A stretch of 64,000 bases of DNA, taken from the NCBI GenBank assembly GCA_021229015.1, contig CM037777.1, forward strand, positions 69,540,840-69,604,839, read 5' to 3'. Positions 47,700 through 59,207 of this stretch are shown here, piece by piece. This stretch comes from Solen grandis (taxonomy: Eukaryota; Mollusca; Bivalvia; Adapedonta; Solenidae). Within the stretch, counting starts at the first letter, position 1. Each line of letters begins with the position of its first letter. The notes below the pieces were generated by a model. The model did no database searches. It worked only from the letters and a program-made list of their open reading frames with translations, and was not told where the DNA came from. Position numbers and translations under genes: made by a program.

Positions 47700-49190
47700 A
47701 TCTTGTTTATTGCATTATTTTAATTCATCATTTTCTTCAATATTATTCTTTTCTTTCTCTTATCCTTGGGGAGTGAGCCATCCACGTTACAGCTATTTCA
47801 TATTTGTAGCTGTTTGAGGTCATTGATTTTATGGTGTTTGATAGATATATCTCAGTAGCACCGGGAATTATATGAAATCTAAAAAAGTGTGAAAATGAGC
47901 AGCACTGAAAATTATAAAGGACAACTTTCTTTATATAGTTTGTTATAAAAATTGTAATGGACATTTAGACTCTGCAGATTTGGTGATACTAATTAGCAGG
48001 AGAAAATCGTCCTATTTCTTTTCATCCTTAATTTTCATGATTACATTGAATTTGGATACACAGTTACCTCCTTTTTCCTATATTTAGATGTAGATGTATT
48101 TGAAAGTGGATATTAGTACTAAATCAAAATACAGTCATGAATATTGCGTTTTAAGACTTATTTTGAAGGAAAAAAAGATGCAGTTATAGGAAGTTGCAGA
48201 GAATGAATGGTGTTCGGCAGTGACTTCAGGTTGTGTATCTGCCAGTTTTATGTGTGAGAGGTTTGTAAATAGTTTCGAATCATGCTTATGTTGTAATTTG
48301 ATGGGTCCAATCATTTGCCTCCTCTTATGTAAAAATAGAATTATATGTATGTGTGAAAGCATTGTTTTATTATAAGCTATAAATGGTGTGAGTGTTTATG
48401 GCTGTAATTTCCTGACCATTCTTAATGTGGTTTTCATATATTATCTTTGTTTCCTTGGTATAAGTAGGGAATAAAAACAGTTATTTAGGCAATTATTTGT
48501 CTGGTACAAAAACAAATCTTCAGTTTGATAATGTCTATATTTCTTCAACAAAATTTATCAGTTCAGTATGTATAATTGATCAGTATATTTGTAACTTAAA
48601 CAAGGATTCAAAGTTTATTGAAAGCTGAAACTAATTGTTTGATTTTTTTACCATTGAAACTGAACATTGCCAGCAGTTTTCATCTATATCGTCCGATAAA
48701 TGTACATGTAACACATTTTTACAGAGGATTTTCTTCTCAAAATTTGCAGAAAATTAAGAAGAAATAAGATCGAATGAGTGCAGAAATATTCTTCCTTTCA
48801 TTCCTATAATTTTAAGAACATGTAATTAGTTTTTGACTACAACATTTATTATTCAGCTAGAAGTTAAGCAGAATTGAATATATGTTGTCTTTCTTTTTTC
48901 CTATCAAAACTGATAATTAATTCTAATTAACTTACAATGAAACAGCTTAAATGCATGTACTATGCCAGTTCTAGTCTGCATGGTAATAAATGTATTAATT
49001 AATTGTCTAAGTTGAAATATGTCATTCGGGTTTTGGGTTTAAACAATGAAATCATATTTCCATTTATGAAGTTTGAGATTTTAGACTCTCATTACTTAAC
49101 TTGTATTGACATTTGAATATAGTTTGTTTAAGCAGAAAATGTTGATCTTTGAACATATTTTAGATGAATTTTGTTTACAGTTGTTCTTCT
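47700..49190. other. 3' UTR or intergenic sequence, no gene seen
   Basis: AT-rich, unique-looking sequence after the Rab9 stop. The first part may be 3' UTR if the later polyadenylation signals are used. No ORF here is convincing. Confidence 0.5.
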
Positions 49191-49194
49191 TTTG

Positions 49195-49735
49195 TTGAGC
49201 CGGCTTGCAGAGCTGGACATAATTGCCACAATGTCCTCACAATGTATGTGCATTAGTGTGTCAGGTTGTCTGGATTTGCATATCCGAGCTGTAAATTAGC
49301 AATGGATCACAGGATTTTCAAATATTTTGCTGTTAAATAAATTTGCTTGTCAGAGCTCTAACTCCGATGTGGATTGCAGGATTTTCCAAAAAAACTTGGC
49401 AGAAGTGTTCCTTGCAATGAGATAAAGGTCAAGGTCACACTTAGAGGTCAAAGGTCATGGTGCTGGGTTTGCTTGTCAAGGCTATAACTTAGACATTGAT
49501 TGCAGGATTTTCGAATAAGCTGGCAGTATTTACCGGTACCTCAATGAGATGGAGTGTCATGCACAAGAGCTGTAAATTTTCTTTTGCTCAAAGGATTTGT
49601 CAGTGAGATTTGTCTCAATAAGATGTGTCTAAAAAGTTGGGTCCTAGCTCTATGGTCAAGGTCACATTTAAAGCTGATGGTGCACCTAAAGGTTGCGATC
49701 TTGACATGTTGCCCTTGGGCATCTAGTGTTTGCTG
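49195..49735 (+). repeat. dispersed repeat with two internal units
   Basis: Two parallel segments about 125 bp apart: GCTTGTCAGAGCTCTAACTC ... GATTGCAGGATTTTCC (about 49346) and GCTTGTCAAGGCTATAACTT ... GATTGCAGGATTTTCG (about 49469). Both continue with CTTGGCAG(A/T) or CTGGCAGTA and CAATGAGAT. AAGGTCAAGGTCACA motifs recur. It ends near TGCCCTTGGGCATCTAGTG, where GCCC/GGGC can pair. Confidence 0.6.
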
Positions 49736-49914
49736 TATTTATATTCCCTGAAGATGATGATACATGCTTCTTTGTTAATATTGTTTTGTTAATTATGGCT
49801 AATGCATTTTTTTCCATTTAACTGATATTGGATATGTGCATTTTAATTAATAATTATAAGGCAGTAAGTTAGAGTAAGCCTGACCAAATGTTTGTCATAA
49901 GTTTTGTTATTTTT

Positions 49915-51219
49915 AGCTCACCTGAGCACAAAGTGCTCAAGGTGAGCTTTTGTGATCGCCCTTCGTCCGGCGTCCGTCGTCGTGCGTCGTGCGTCGTCCG
50001 TCGTCAACAATTTGCTTTAAACGACATCTCCTCTGAAACCGCTGGACAGAATTTAATGAAACTTGGCAGGAATGTTCCTTGGGTGAGGCTCTACAAAAGT
50101 TGCTAAAATAAAGTTGATCCATGAAGAACTCTGGTTGCCATGGCAACAAAAAGAAAAATAATTTGAAAACTTTAAAAATCATCTCCTTCAAAACTACTGG
50201 CCAGATTTCAAAATAATTTGGTACAGATGTTCCTTGGGTCAACCTCTACCAAAGTTGCTAAAATTATTCCGATCCGTAAAAAAACATGGCCGCCAGGGCG
50301 GGGCTTATTTGCCTTATATGTATATAGAGAAACCTTTAAACAACATCTCCTCTGAAACCACTGGACAGAATTTGATTAAACTTGGCAGGGATGATCCTTG
50401 GGTCATTCTTCACAAAAGTTGCTAAAATAAACTTGATCCATGTAGAACTCTGGTTGCCATGGCAACAAAAAGGAAAAAAAAAATGAAAACTTTAAAAATC
50501 ATCTTCTTCAAAACTACTGGCCAGATTTTAAAATAAATTAGTACAGATGTTCCTTGGGTCAACCTCTACCAAAGTTGCTAAAATTATTCCGATCCGTAAA
50601 AAAACATGGCCGCCAGGGGCGGGGCTTATTTGCCTTATATGTATATAGAGAAACCTTTAAACAACATCTCCTCTGAAACCACTGGACAGAATTTGATTAA
50701 ACTTGGCAGGGATGATCCTTGGGTCAACCTTCACAAAAGTTCCTAAAATAAACTTGATCCATGTAGAACTCTGGTTGCCATGGCAACAAAAAAAAAAAAA
50801 AAAAAAATTTAAAAAAGATTTTAAAATGAATTGATACAGATGTTCCTTGGGCCAACCTCTACCAAAGATGCTAAAATTATTCCGATCTGTAAAAAAACAT
50901 GGCTGCCAGGGGCGGGGCTTATTTGCCTTATATGTATATAGGGAAAACTTTAAACAACATCTCCTCTGAAACCACTGGACAGATTTAGATTAAACTTGGC
51001 AGGGATGATCCTTGGGTCAACCTTCACAAAAGTTGCTAAAATAAACTTGATCTATGTAGAACTCTGGTTGCCATGGCAACAATAAGAAAAAAAATATGAA
51101 AACTTTAAAAATCATCTTCAAAACTACTGGCCAGATTTTAAAATAAGCTGGTACAGATGTTCCTTGGGTCAACCTATTTATCTCAGGTGAGCGATTTAGG
51201 GCCATCATGGGCCTCTTGT
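49915..51219 (+). mobile_element. AGCTCACC-family HINE-like element, longest copy
   Basis: 5' palindrome AGCTCACCTGAGCACAAAGT / GCTCAAGGTGAGCT, then GTCCGGCGTCCGTCGTCGTG. Three to four cycles of a unit of about 350 bp follow, each with ACATCTCCTCTGAAACC, CTGGTTGCCATGGCAACA and ATGGC(C/T)GCCAGGG, and an A21 run near 50789-50809. It ends CTCAGGTGAGCGATTTAGGG, CCATCATGG, GCCTCTTG. It is the same subfamily as 41405-42420; the first 150 bases are nearly identical between the two, suggesting fairly recent activity. Confidence 0.85.
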
Positions 51220-52500
51220 TAATCTAATTCTCATCAGCTATTGAGAATTGACATCAGTTTTAATTTAATAATCGAAATGCCTGCTTCAGGAAACTTTTGG
51301 GTTGTGGCCCAATCTCCACTGCAGGAGATCTCGCTCAGATCTCTGCCACAGTGAGTTGAAAAATAGCTGAGTTTCAGCTAAATCACAGGTAACTGATAGC
51401 ATGACTTAAGGTACACCATGGTCACGTGCTAACAAAGTGTGACAGTGATTGATGGAAAGTCAATCCACAGGTCTGGATTTGTGTAGGCCTTGTGTGTAGC
51501 TGCAGCAGTGTTGCAGGAGTTATCTCCCTTATAATGCTACCATTGGCGTTATTATTATGGTCTTCTGTAAATGGGATTGATTCTATTTCGGGTGAATGCC
51601 CGCATTATCAGTTTGATAAATTGAAATACAGTAAAGAGTTCTGTCATGTTAATTGACACTTATTTTCCACAAAAATTGACAATTTTAGAGAGAACAAACA
51701 AAAATGTAAACCAAACCTAAGTGGGTGGAGGGGCTTGCCATCATGACTGTCAAGATGCATGTAAAATAATACTAGTGGGTGACTCATCATTCTGTTACTA
51801 ATTTACTGTCTAAGTTTATTGACAAAATTGCTAAGAAAACGATCCTTTTCATATAACAACCATATGATACTGTTCACACATACATGTCCTTTGTTTGAGT
51901 TGTAATCCTTGTAAGGTATGCTCGTTTTTCATTCTTGCTATTGTTACTGTATTTCCATTACTTTTGTTATGTTGTGTGTATTCTTTACCATTATTGAGAT
52001 TTGTGAGAGATGCATATTTCATTTCGAAATATATATATTTATAAAGTTATGTGTGGAACTGATTTAACATTTTCCCATCAATCAAATAAAACAACATGCT
52101 ATATATATGAGTTGAGTATGCTTTATCAAATGGCTCCTGGAATCAGACATGATGCGCAAGTCAGTCAGTTGGACATTTTACCACTATTCAGCAGGGATGT
52201 TAAGTGTAGGGTCATATTAGAAATTATTACCTAATGTCTGCAAGCTACATGGAAAGTTCTTGGGCTTGAATAATGTCCTCTTGTTCATGATTGCTGGTAT
52301 GAATGTGTATATAATTTATGTGTCAAGAGAGTTTATTTATGTGTTGTGTTTAACATACCACCGACAGTATTTCAGTTATTTCAAGTCTATTTCTAGTAGG
52401 GCCCTATGCCATTTTACACAGAAAATGTCGGACAGAAATCTTCAAAGAAGTCACTTTAAAATAGTAAATGTGAAATAAATCTTTGTGAACAACCATGCCA
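51220..52500. other. no gene recognised
   Basis: Unique-looking AT-rich DNA. An AATAAA at 52475-52480 and short ORFs are present without support from any known protein. Confidence 0.45.
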
Positions 52501-52527
52501 CTTCCCAGGCTATGTGTGTCTATTTGA

Positions 52528-52670
52528 GGCGAAATGAATGCTACCACACTGCAGTATCACACCGTAGACTTGTAGCATTCATCTTTTCGCACCTTTGTTG
52601 CGGTCGGGAATCGAACCAATGACCTCCGGCTGTCGAGGCAGCCGCTCAAACCACTTAGCCACCGGGTTCG
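52528..52670 (-). mobile_element. SINE related to family B, internally deleted
   Basis: The reverse strand has a tRNA-like head: CCCGGTGGCTAAGTGG (A-box region), GAGCGGCTGCCTCGACAGCC, and B box GGTTCGATTCCCG near 52603-52615. It then joins CTACGGTGTGATACTGCAGT, a motif of the family B body, with the middle missing. Confidence 0.75.
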
Positions 52671-52830
52671 GTGTGTATGAAGAGACAGAGGTAAAGGAGT
52701 TTGCTTGTTTTTGAACATCTTTGTAATACAGAAATCATGTTTTGAATGTTTATTCATTGGACTGAAGATCTGTTAAATTCAATACAAACCAATTATGCAG
52801 CTTATGTTCGATAATATACATGATTTTTTT

Positions 52831-53510
52831 AGCTCACCTGAGCACAACGTGCTCAAGGTGAGCTTTTTGACAAATGAATGTCCGTCATCCGTGTCCGTCG
52901 TCAATATTAACGACTTGAAATGACATCTCCTAAACCACTGGACCAATTTTAAAGAAACTTCACAGGAATATTCCTTGGGTGAAGCCCTTTCATAAAGAAT
53001 TTGATTCCATGCAGAACCCTGGTTGCCATTGCAACGGAAAGAAAAAACATATGAACATTTTGAAATCTTCTCCTCCAAAACTACTGGCAAAATTCCGAAG
53101 TTATTTGGCACAGATGTTCCTTGGGTCACTCTCTACCAAGATTGTTCAAATTATTTTGATCCGTTGAAAAACATGGCCGCCAGGGAGCGGAGCCTGTTTT
53201 CCTAATATGTATATAGTAAAAACTTCAAAAATCTTCTCCTCCAAAAGTACTGGCTGGATTTCATAGTTATCTGACATAGATGTTCCTTGGGTCATTCTCT
53301 ACCAATATTGTTCAAATTATTTTGATCTTAAAATATGTGTCAGGGGCAGATCTTTCTTATTTATAGTAAAATTTGAAAATTCTTTTTGTCCTAAAGTACT
53401 CATTCGATTTATGGCTGGCAGAGGCAGAGCCCCTTTTCCACAATATGATATGATGTTTGCTGTTTCTTTTCCTCCCGAGCGACCCAGGGCCATAATGACC
53501 CTATTGTTTC
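52831..53510 (+). mobile_element. AGCTCACC-family HINE-like element, diverged
   Basis: 5' palindrome AGCTCACCTGAGCACAACGT / GCTCAAGGTGAGC, then GTCCGTCATCCGTGTCCGTC. About two internal units (CTGGTTGCCATTGCAACGGA; ATGGCCGCCAGGGAGCGGAG). The end is decayed: CCCGAGCGACCCAGGGCCAT, AATGACCCT, ATTG, T. Confidence 0.75.
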
Positions 53511-54700
53511 AATTATTTTTGAACTTGGTCTAACAGATAACTATCCCGACGCGTACAAGTCCTTAATGATGGACTCTATATGACATAAGAAACAGAGAGG
53601 GTGTGTGTGGTGGGCGGGAATTTGTGAGTTCACGGGGTTTAGCTTCACTAGCATTATTTTAACCTCATATTAATTCAATTTAGGAAAATCAAAGATATCA
53701 ATAAATAATATATTTGTTCAGTAAGTGTTTTAAGTTCTAACGTAAAATATAAACATTTTCCTGACGTCAGAATGGGGTGGGTCATTTGAAAACGTTTTTA
53801 AGTCCCTGGGGAGAAAAGTTAAATCATGGGAGAGCATTTGAAAACGTTTTTTATGCTCCCGGAAACTTTTTTTTTTTTAACGCTACCCCGGCATGCTACA
53901 GGACATGTCATTATATGCCAGTACAGAAACCATGCCTGTACACTGAGTGTGTGTAGTTCAAAGAGAAACAATTCAATTCGGATAATTTTAGGGGTCGATT
54001 TAAATATGCAAGATTATTTTAGATCAAACTAGGTATGCTTTTGTTGATGTAAACAATATATAGACCCCTATTCTTATCACTGGCCTCTGTATAACCATTT
54101 ATTTGTACCCATCGCGTGCATTTACAACAGTCTTATCGGGAAGTAAAATCAGTGCCAACATACGAGGGCTATTGTGAATGTTCACAGCCAGTATCTGTTG
54201 ACAGATAATATTGTGTTCTGAGACAAAACATATAATAATTAAGCCTGTCTACAATACCCCCTGATCATGAGTTAAGGATGAGCTGTAAATATTAAAACAA
54301 TATCTTATTTCAATGCAGTGTACAGCAGGTCAGATAGACGGTATATACTTCGACGCTTAGACTTGTAGAGCAAGATCATTCTTAAAAGCTGAATGGAACT
54401 TACTTTTTAAAATAAATCAACATAGAAGGAAAAGTAAGTGCTATTTTTCATTTGTATATTGTATGGAATATATGGATTATATAACCACCGGAAACTGAGT
54501 CTGCATAAAGCATTGGTTTCACATGCAGGAATGGCACAACAGTGTACTATTATCATTATTTATATACATTTTCATTTTCTACCTATATCCATGGTAACAG
54601 CTATGTTGTTTAATGCATATACCATATAAATATCAAAATTATGTTGTACTTCCATGTTTTAACATATACATATATAAAGCAGCACTCTTTCTCTAAAAAA
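53511..54700. other. no gene recognised
   Basis: AT-rich sequence with no supported gene. A G/T-rich GGGTGTGTGTGGTGGGCGGG lies near 53599-53618. Confidence 0.45.
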
Positions 54701-54703
54701 AGG

Positions 54704-55222
54704 GGGGCCTCCGTGGCCGAGAGGGTAAAGTCGCTGACTGTAACACTCACTCAGCCCCTCACCGCATGGGTTCGAATCCCGGCAGGGTCATTCGGATTTT
54801 CATGTGAGAAAGCCTTCCAGCTGGCTTGCGGTAGGTCGGTGGTTCTACTCGGACGCCTCCGTGCATTTGGGGTCTTCCTCTACCTGTAATTTGGCCGAGA
54901 GGGTAAAGTCGCTGATTGTTTATAAACACTCACTCAGCCCCTCACCGCGTGGGTTCGAATCCCAGCAAGGTCATTCGGATTTTCATGTGAGGAAGTCTTC
55001 CAGCTGGCTTGCGGTAGGTCGGTGGTTCTATCCGGATGCCTCCGTGCATTTGGGGTTTTCCTCCACCTGTAATTAGCTTGACGTCGCTATATGACTGAAA
55101 TACTGTCAAAGCGACTGTAAACTCAAATAGTCATGTCCATCTGTAATTAGCTGGACGTCGCTATATGACTGAAAAAAAAAAAAAAATCAAGTCTAAAAAA
55201 AAAAAAAAAAAAAAAAAATAGT
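54704..55222 (+). mobile_element. SINE family A tandem dimer plus extra tail
   Basis: The first unit starts GGCCTCCGTGGCCGAGAGGG (54706) and stops at CACCTGTAATT-like sequence near 54890. It is joined directly to a second head lacking its first bases (TGGCCGAGAGGGTAAAGTCG, 54891), which runs to a full tail (GCGACTGTAAACTCAAATAG) near 55130. A third partial tail (TCTGTAATTAGCTGGACGTC, 55139) ends in A-runs to about 55219. Both heads keep a B box (GGGTTCGAATCCC). Confidence 0.88.
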
Positions 55223-55525
55223 ATATGACGATGTAAAAAAAACGTGACGCATTTAATTTAGAACGGCAAAAACTGAATGATCAAGAGCAGATTCCAGAAA
55301 GATAAAAATATTACAGAAACGGTCATAACAAGCTGCAGGGACATCGCCTTGGTATGGTACATATATGTCGATACACTGGTGGCTCGTCGCTGACATCATT
55401 CATACAAAGGCAGTGTCTCTTAATGTGGCTCAAATTAACATTGATAAAACACATGCAACCCTGGAAAGTGAATTACTATAATTCTATAACACGTGTTTCA
55501 TGAAAAAATAGACATATGCCACTTT

Positions 55526-56060
55526 CTAGTGAGCTAAAACTATTGTGTCCGCCCAATGCCCGTCGTCCGTTTTTCGCCAACAATTCATTCAGATGATATC
55601 TTCTTAATTTCATAGTGGTCTCCTGCCAGAGCAGATAAAAATATGGATATCTGACTGCCATGGCTACGGAAAAAAGAGAACAGACAAAAAGGTGTAAACT
55701 TTGAAAAATCTTTTTTTCCAAAAACTAGGGACCAAATTCAAATTATTTCGACACAGATGTTCCATGATCTCTACCAAGATTATTTAAGTTGTTAGGGTCC
55801 TTAAATATTATGACCTGCATTCGGGGTCATTAGCTGGACGTCGCTATATGACTGAAATACTGTCGAAACGACGGTAAACTCAAATAGTCAAGTCAAATAT
55901 TATGACCTCAGTGTAGGCAGAGCCAGCTTTCCTTACATGTATATGGTGAAATCTTTAAAAGTCTTCATGCTCAAAAGTAATTATCATATTTGAAATCATA
56001 AAATTCGTCATCATCTAGAATTATTTGATAAATTTATTTAGCATGTTCTTCCCAGGTATG
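55526..56060 (+). mobile_element. AGCTCACC-family relic with a short SINE insert
   Basis: GTGAGCTAAAACTATTGTGT, GCCCGTCGTCCGTTTTTCGC, ACTGCCATGGCTACGGAAA and ACACAGATGTTCCATGATCT align with the AGCTCACC family, but both ends are decayed. 55817-55894 is a 78-bp SINE tail inserted with a perfect duplication AAATATTATGACCT (55803-55816 and 55895-55908). Confidence 0.7.
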
Positions 56061-56520
56061 GGTTTTTTCTAAGAAAATGCAAACACATTTTATGTGTAAA
56101 AGGGAACAAAACTCGAAACAATTATTTACGTATATGGAGAGCAAATAAAACTTCCTATTTCAAACATTTATTCCATAGGCTACATTTGTATGCCAGAAAA
56201 CTACCGACGTTGGACGACGCGTTCGTAACATACTCCTCGACTCATAAAATGCTAAAAGTCAATTGACCCGAGTCTTTTGCACTCCCTGCAAAGGTACGAC
56301 CGAGAATAAACATTGCTTCCACCTAAAATCAAAATTTTAAAGCTAAATGATTTACAAAACAAGCTTAATCTTTTTTAAATATTATGTCAGTTGTTCGGTA
56401 CTTTTTTGGATACATTTTAATGTACGGTTCAGAGATCTTTGGTTTTACAGAGTCGACAGAAGAAGAAAAGGTCCATTAACAATTTTGTGAAAAGGGAGTA
56501 TAAAATGAACACTTTTAATT

Positions 56521-57615
56521 TGATAATATGTATCTTCTGATAGTACGTATCTTTTAATAATATATGTATCTTCTGATAATACATGTATCTTCTGATATAT
56601 GTATCTTCACATAATACATGTATCTTCTGATAATATATGTATCTTCTGATAATATATTTATCTTCTGATAATATATGTATCTTCTGATAATATATGTATC
56701 TTCTGATGATACATGTATCTTCTGATAATATATGTATCTTCTGATAATACATGTATCTTCTGATAATATATGTATCTTCTGATAATACATTATCTTCTGA
56801 TAATACATGTATCTTCTGATAAAACATGTACCTTCTGATAATACATGTATCTTCTGATAATATATGTATCTTTTGATAATATATGTATCTTCTGATAATA
56901 CATGTATCTTCTGATAATACATATATCTTCTGATAATATATGTATCTTCTGCTAATACATGTATCTTCTAATAATACATGTATCTTCTGATAATACATTA
57001 TCTTCTGATAATACATGTATCTTCTGATGATACATGTACCTTCTGATAATATATGTATCTTCTGATAATCTATGTATCTTCTGATAATATATGTATCTTC
57101 TGATAACATGTATCTTCTGATAATATATGTACTTTCTGATAGTAAATGTATCTTCTGATTGTATGTATCTTCTGATAATATATGTATCTTTTGATAATAT
57201 ATGTATCTTCTGATAGTTCGTATCTTCTGATAATATATGTATCTTCTGATTGTATGTATCTTCTGATAATATATGTATCTTCTCATAATACATGTATTTT
57301 CTGATAAAACCTGTATCTTCTGCTAATATATGTACTTTCTGATAGTATTTGAATCTTCTGATAAACTTGTATCTTCTGATAATATATGCATCTCTCTTCT
57401 GATTATATATGTATCTTCTCATAAAATATTTAACATCTGATATTTTGTTTATATATGTATCCTCTGATAATATTTGAATCTTCTGATTAAATCTTTTGCT
57501 AACATATATGTTTTCTGATAATATTGGAATCTTCTGATAAACACGTATCTTCTGATAATACATGTATCGTTTGATAATACATGTATCTCCTGAAAATACA
57601 CGGATCTTCTGATTT
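56521..57615. repeat. 19-bp minisatellite array
   Basis: About 57 copies of GTATCTTCTGATAATATAT with common variants ...ATACAT, ...AGTACG and ...TTTGATAA. Units become more divergent rightward of about 57290. 19 is 1 modulo 3, and the minus strand of the consensus has no stop, so all three minus frames stay open (up to 285 codons, a 19-residue repeat with QKIH, LSEDT and IIRRY). There is no signal peptide or other gene hallmark; I treat the ORFs as by-products. Confidence 0.93.
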
Positions 57616-57776
57616 TCTAATATATGTATCCTAATAACGGCGTTCCGCTCTTGACAATGTCCGGTCACCATGGGGAACAACGTCCATCGCATAGACACCA
57701 AAACTGCATGCATTGATATTATAGTAATATTCTGTGACAACGGTCTGGTTACAAATTTTCATTACTTAGATAAAAG

Positions 57777-57803
57777 CCCCCCCCCCCCCCACACACACAC
57801 ACT
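57777..57803 (+). repeat. C14 tract followed by an AC repeat
   Basis: Mononucleotide C run then about six AC dinucleotides. Simple repeat; exact length uncertain. Confidence 0.85.
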
Positions 57804-57867
57804 AATTATAAATGATCTTTGGTGCTAACAATTTTAAATGAACAGAAAAGCAAATAACAAGTGACTT

Positions 57868-58110
57868 TGGGGCCGCCGTGGCCGAGCGGTTACAGTCGTG
57901 GACTACAAATCTCTCAGCCCCTCACCGCTGTGGGTTCGAATCCCGGTAGGGACTTCGGATTTTTCATGTGAGGAAGCCTTCCAGCTGGCTTGCGGTAGGT
58001 CGGTGGTTCTACCCGGGTACCTCTGTGTACTCGGGGTCTTCCTCCACCTGTAATTAGCTGGACGTCGCTATATGATTGAAATACTATCGCAGCGACGGTA
58101 CAACAACAAC
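57868..58110 (+). mobile_element. SINE family A, full-length, best-preserved copy
   Basis: Head GGCCGCCGTGGCCGAGCGGT (A box), B box GGGTTCGAATCCC, body GAAGCCTTCCAGCTGGCTTG and CGGTAGGTCGGTGG, tail TAGCTGGACGTCGCTATATG, ATTGAAATACTATCGCAGCG, then an AAC repeat. Perfect 12-bp duplication AACAAGTGACTT at 57856-57867 and 58111-58122. A good reference for the family. The tRNA-like head resembles a class II (Leu/Ser) tRNA. Confidence 0.93.
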
Positions 58111-58487
58111 AACAAGTGACTTATTCAAGATAAATACTTAAAAATAACTCACGTTTGTAACGAAACGATATCGGATTGTTAAGGTTACGTAAAAATCAAA
58201 ATCTTGTGCCGTTGTTGTAGTGGTAAATTATTTAGCCGAACAATTAATTCTTAATAATTTCCTACCCCTCTCTCTGAATCTGATGAAAATTTATTTTTAG
58301 ATCAGTTGGACATTTTTCTGAGGTTTATTCATATAGTAACTCATATTTAACTGATTACATATCATATTTTGATCATAAATGATTAATAATTTGAAATACT
58401 AAAATGTTTAGTAAGTTTATTTTTCTATAATATTGTTTTCCTTAAATGATTATAGAATCTCGAAATGTAAATTATTTTCATAGCTTG

Positions 58488-58796
58488 TTTGTGTTTGTTG
58501 ATTGGGTTTAAGGTCCCACCGACAGTATTTCAGTCATTTGGAGACGATGTCTACTTGAGATAGATATAGTGCTGCTACTTTGCGTATCACGCCGTAGACA
58601 TGTGGTATGTTACCACACCCAATCACATTATCCTAACACAGGGTCAACCAGTCCTGAAACTATCCTTTTATGCTGAGTGCCAATCAAAGGAGCTATACCA
58701 GTACCATTTTTACAACTTTGGTATATCGCGGCCGGGGATCGAACCCACGACCATCAGATTCGGTGGACGCTCTAACCACTTGACCACCGGGACCGG
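58488..58796 (-). mobile_element. SINE family B, full-length, with TSD
   Basis: The reverse strand runs from a tRNA-like head (CGGTCCCGGTGGTCAAGTGG, B box GGTTCGATCCC) through CGCGATATACCAAAGTTGTA and the body to a tail (AATGACTGAAATACTGTCGG, TTAAACCCAATCAACAAAC). The 10-bp duplication TCATAGCTTG lies at 58478-58487 and 58797-58806. Confidence 0.92.
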
Positions 58797-59207
58797 TCAT
58801 AGCTTGAATATCTGGCACGTGTAATTACTGTTAAGTTTAGCGACTTTTCAATAACATGGTTTTTTTTTTAGGATGTTGTAGTTCCCTATTTAGTAAATAG
58901 GCACAATGTATTTCATAGGTTATTTTAAAACTAGCTGATTGTATAACTGTCACATCAAGAAATATTCGCACATCAACAATATATGATATATATTATCATA
59001 ATAAATCTTTACTTGACCTTGAAAGGTATATTTCGATAGATTTATCATACAAACTTATTCGAGCGCTGTACGGTTAAGGTGCTCGAGTAATAAGATTAAC
59101 ATATAAACTTGGCGAACAGACAAGCCATTATTTGTATATGGTAATAGTCGCTTATTCGTTTATGAATACCATGCACTCTTTATATATCGTAGTCGGAATA
59201 ATATTTA

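Noticed and set aside
56429..57740. Minus-strand ORFs of 285 and 262 codons with a 19-residue repeat
   Set aside because: Explained by the 19-bp tandem array; frame-independent, no domain, no splice or transcript signal visible.
57868..58110. tRNA gene (A and B boxes present)
   Set aside because: Part of a duplication-flanked SINE with body and tail; the cloverleaf does not close. The same holds for the heads at 20221, 54704, 58796, 61679 and 52670.
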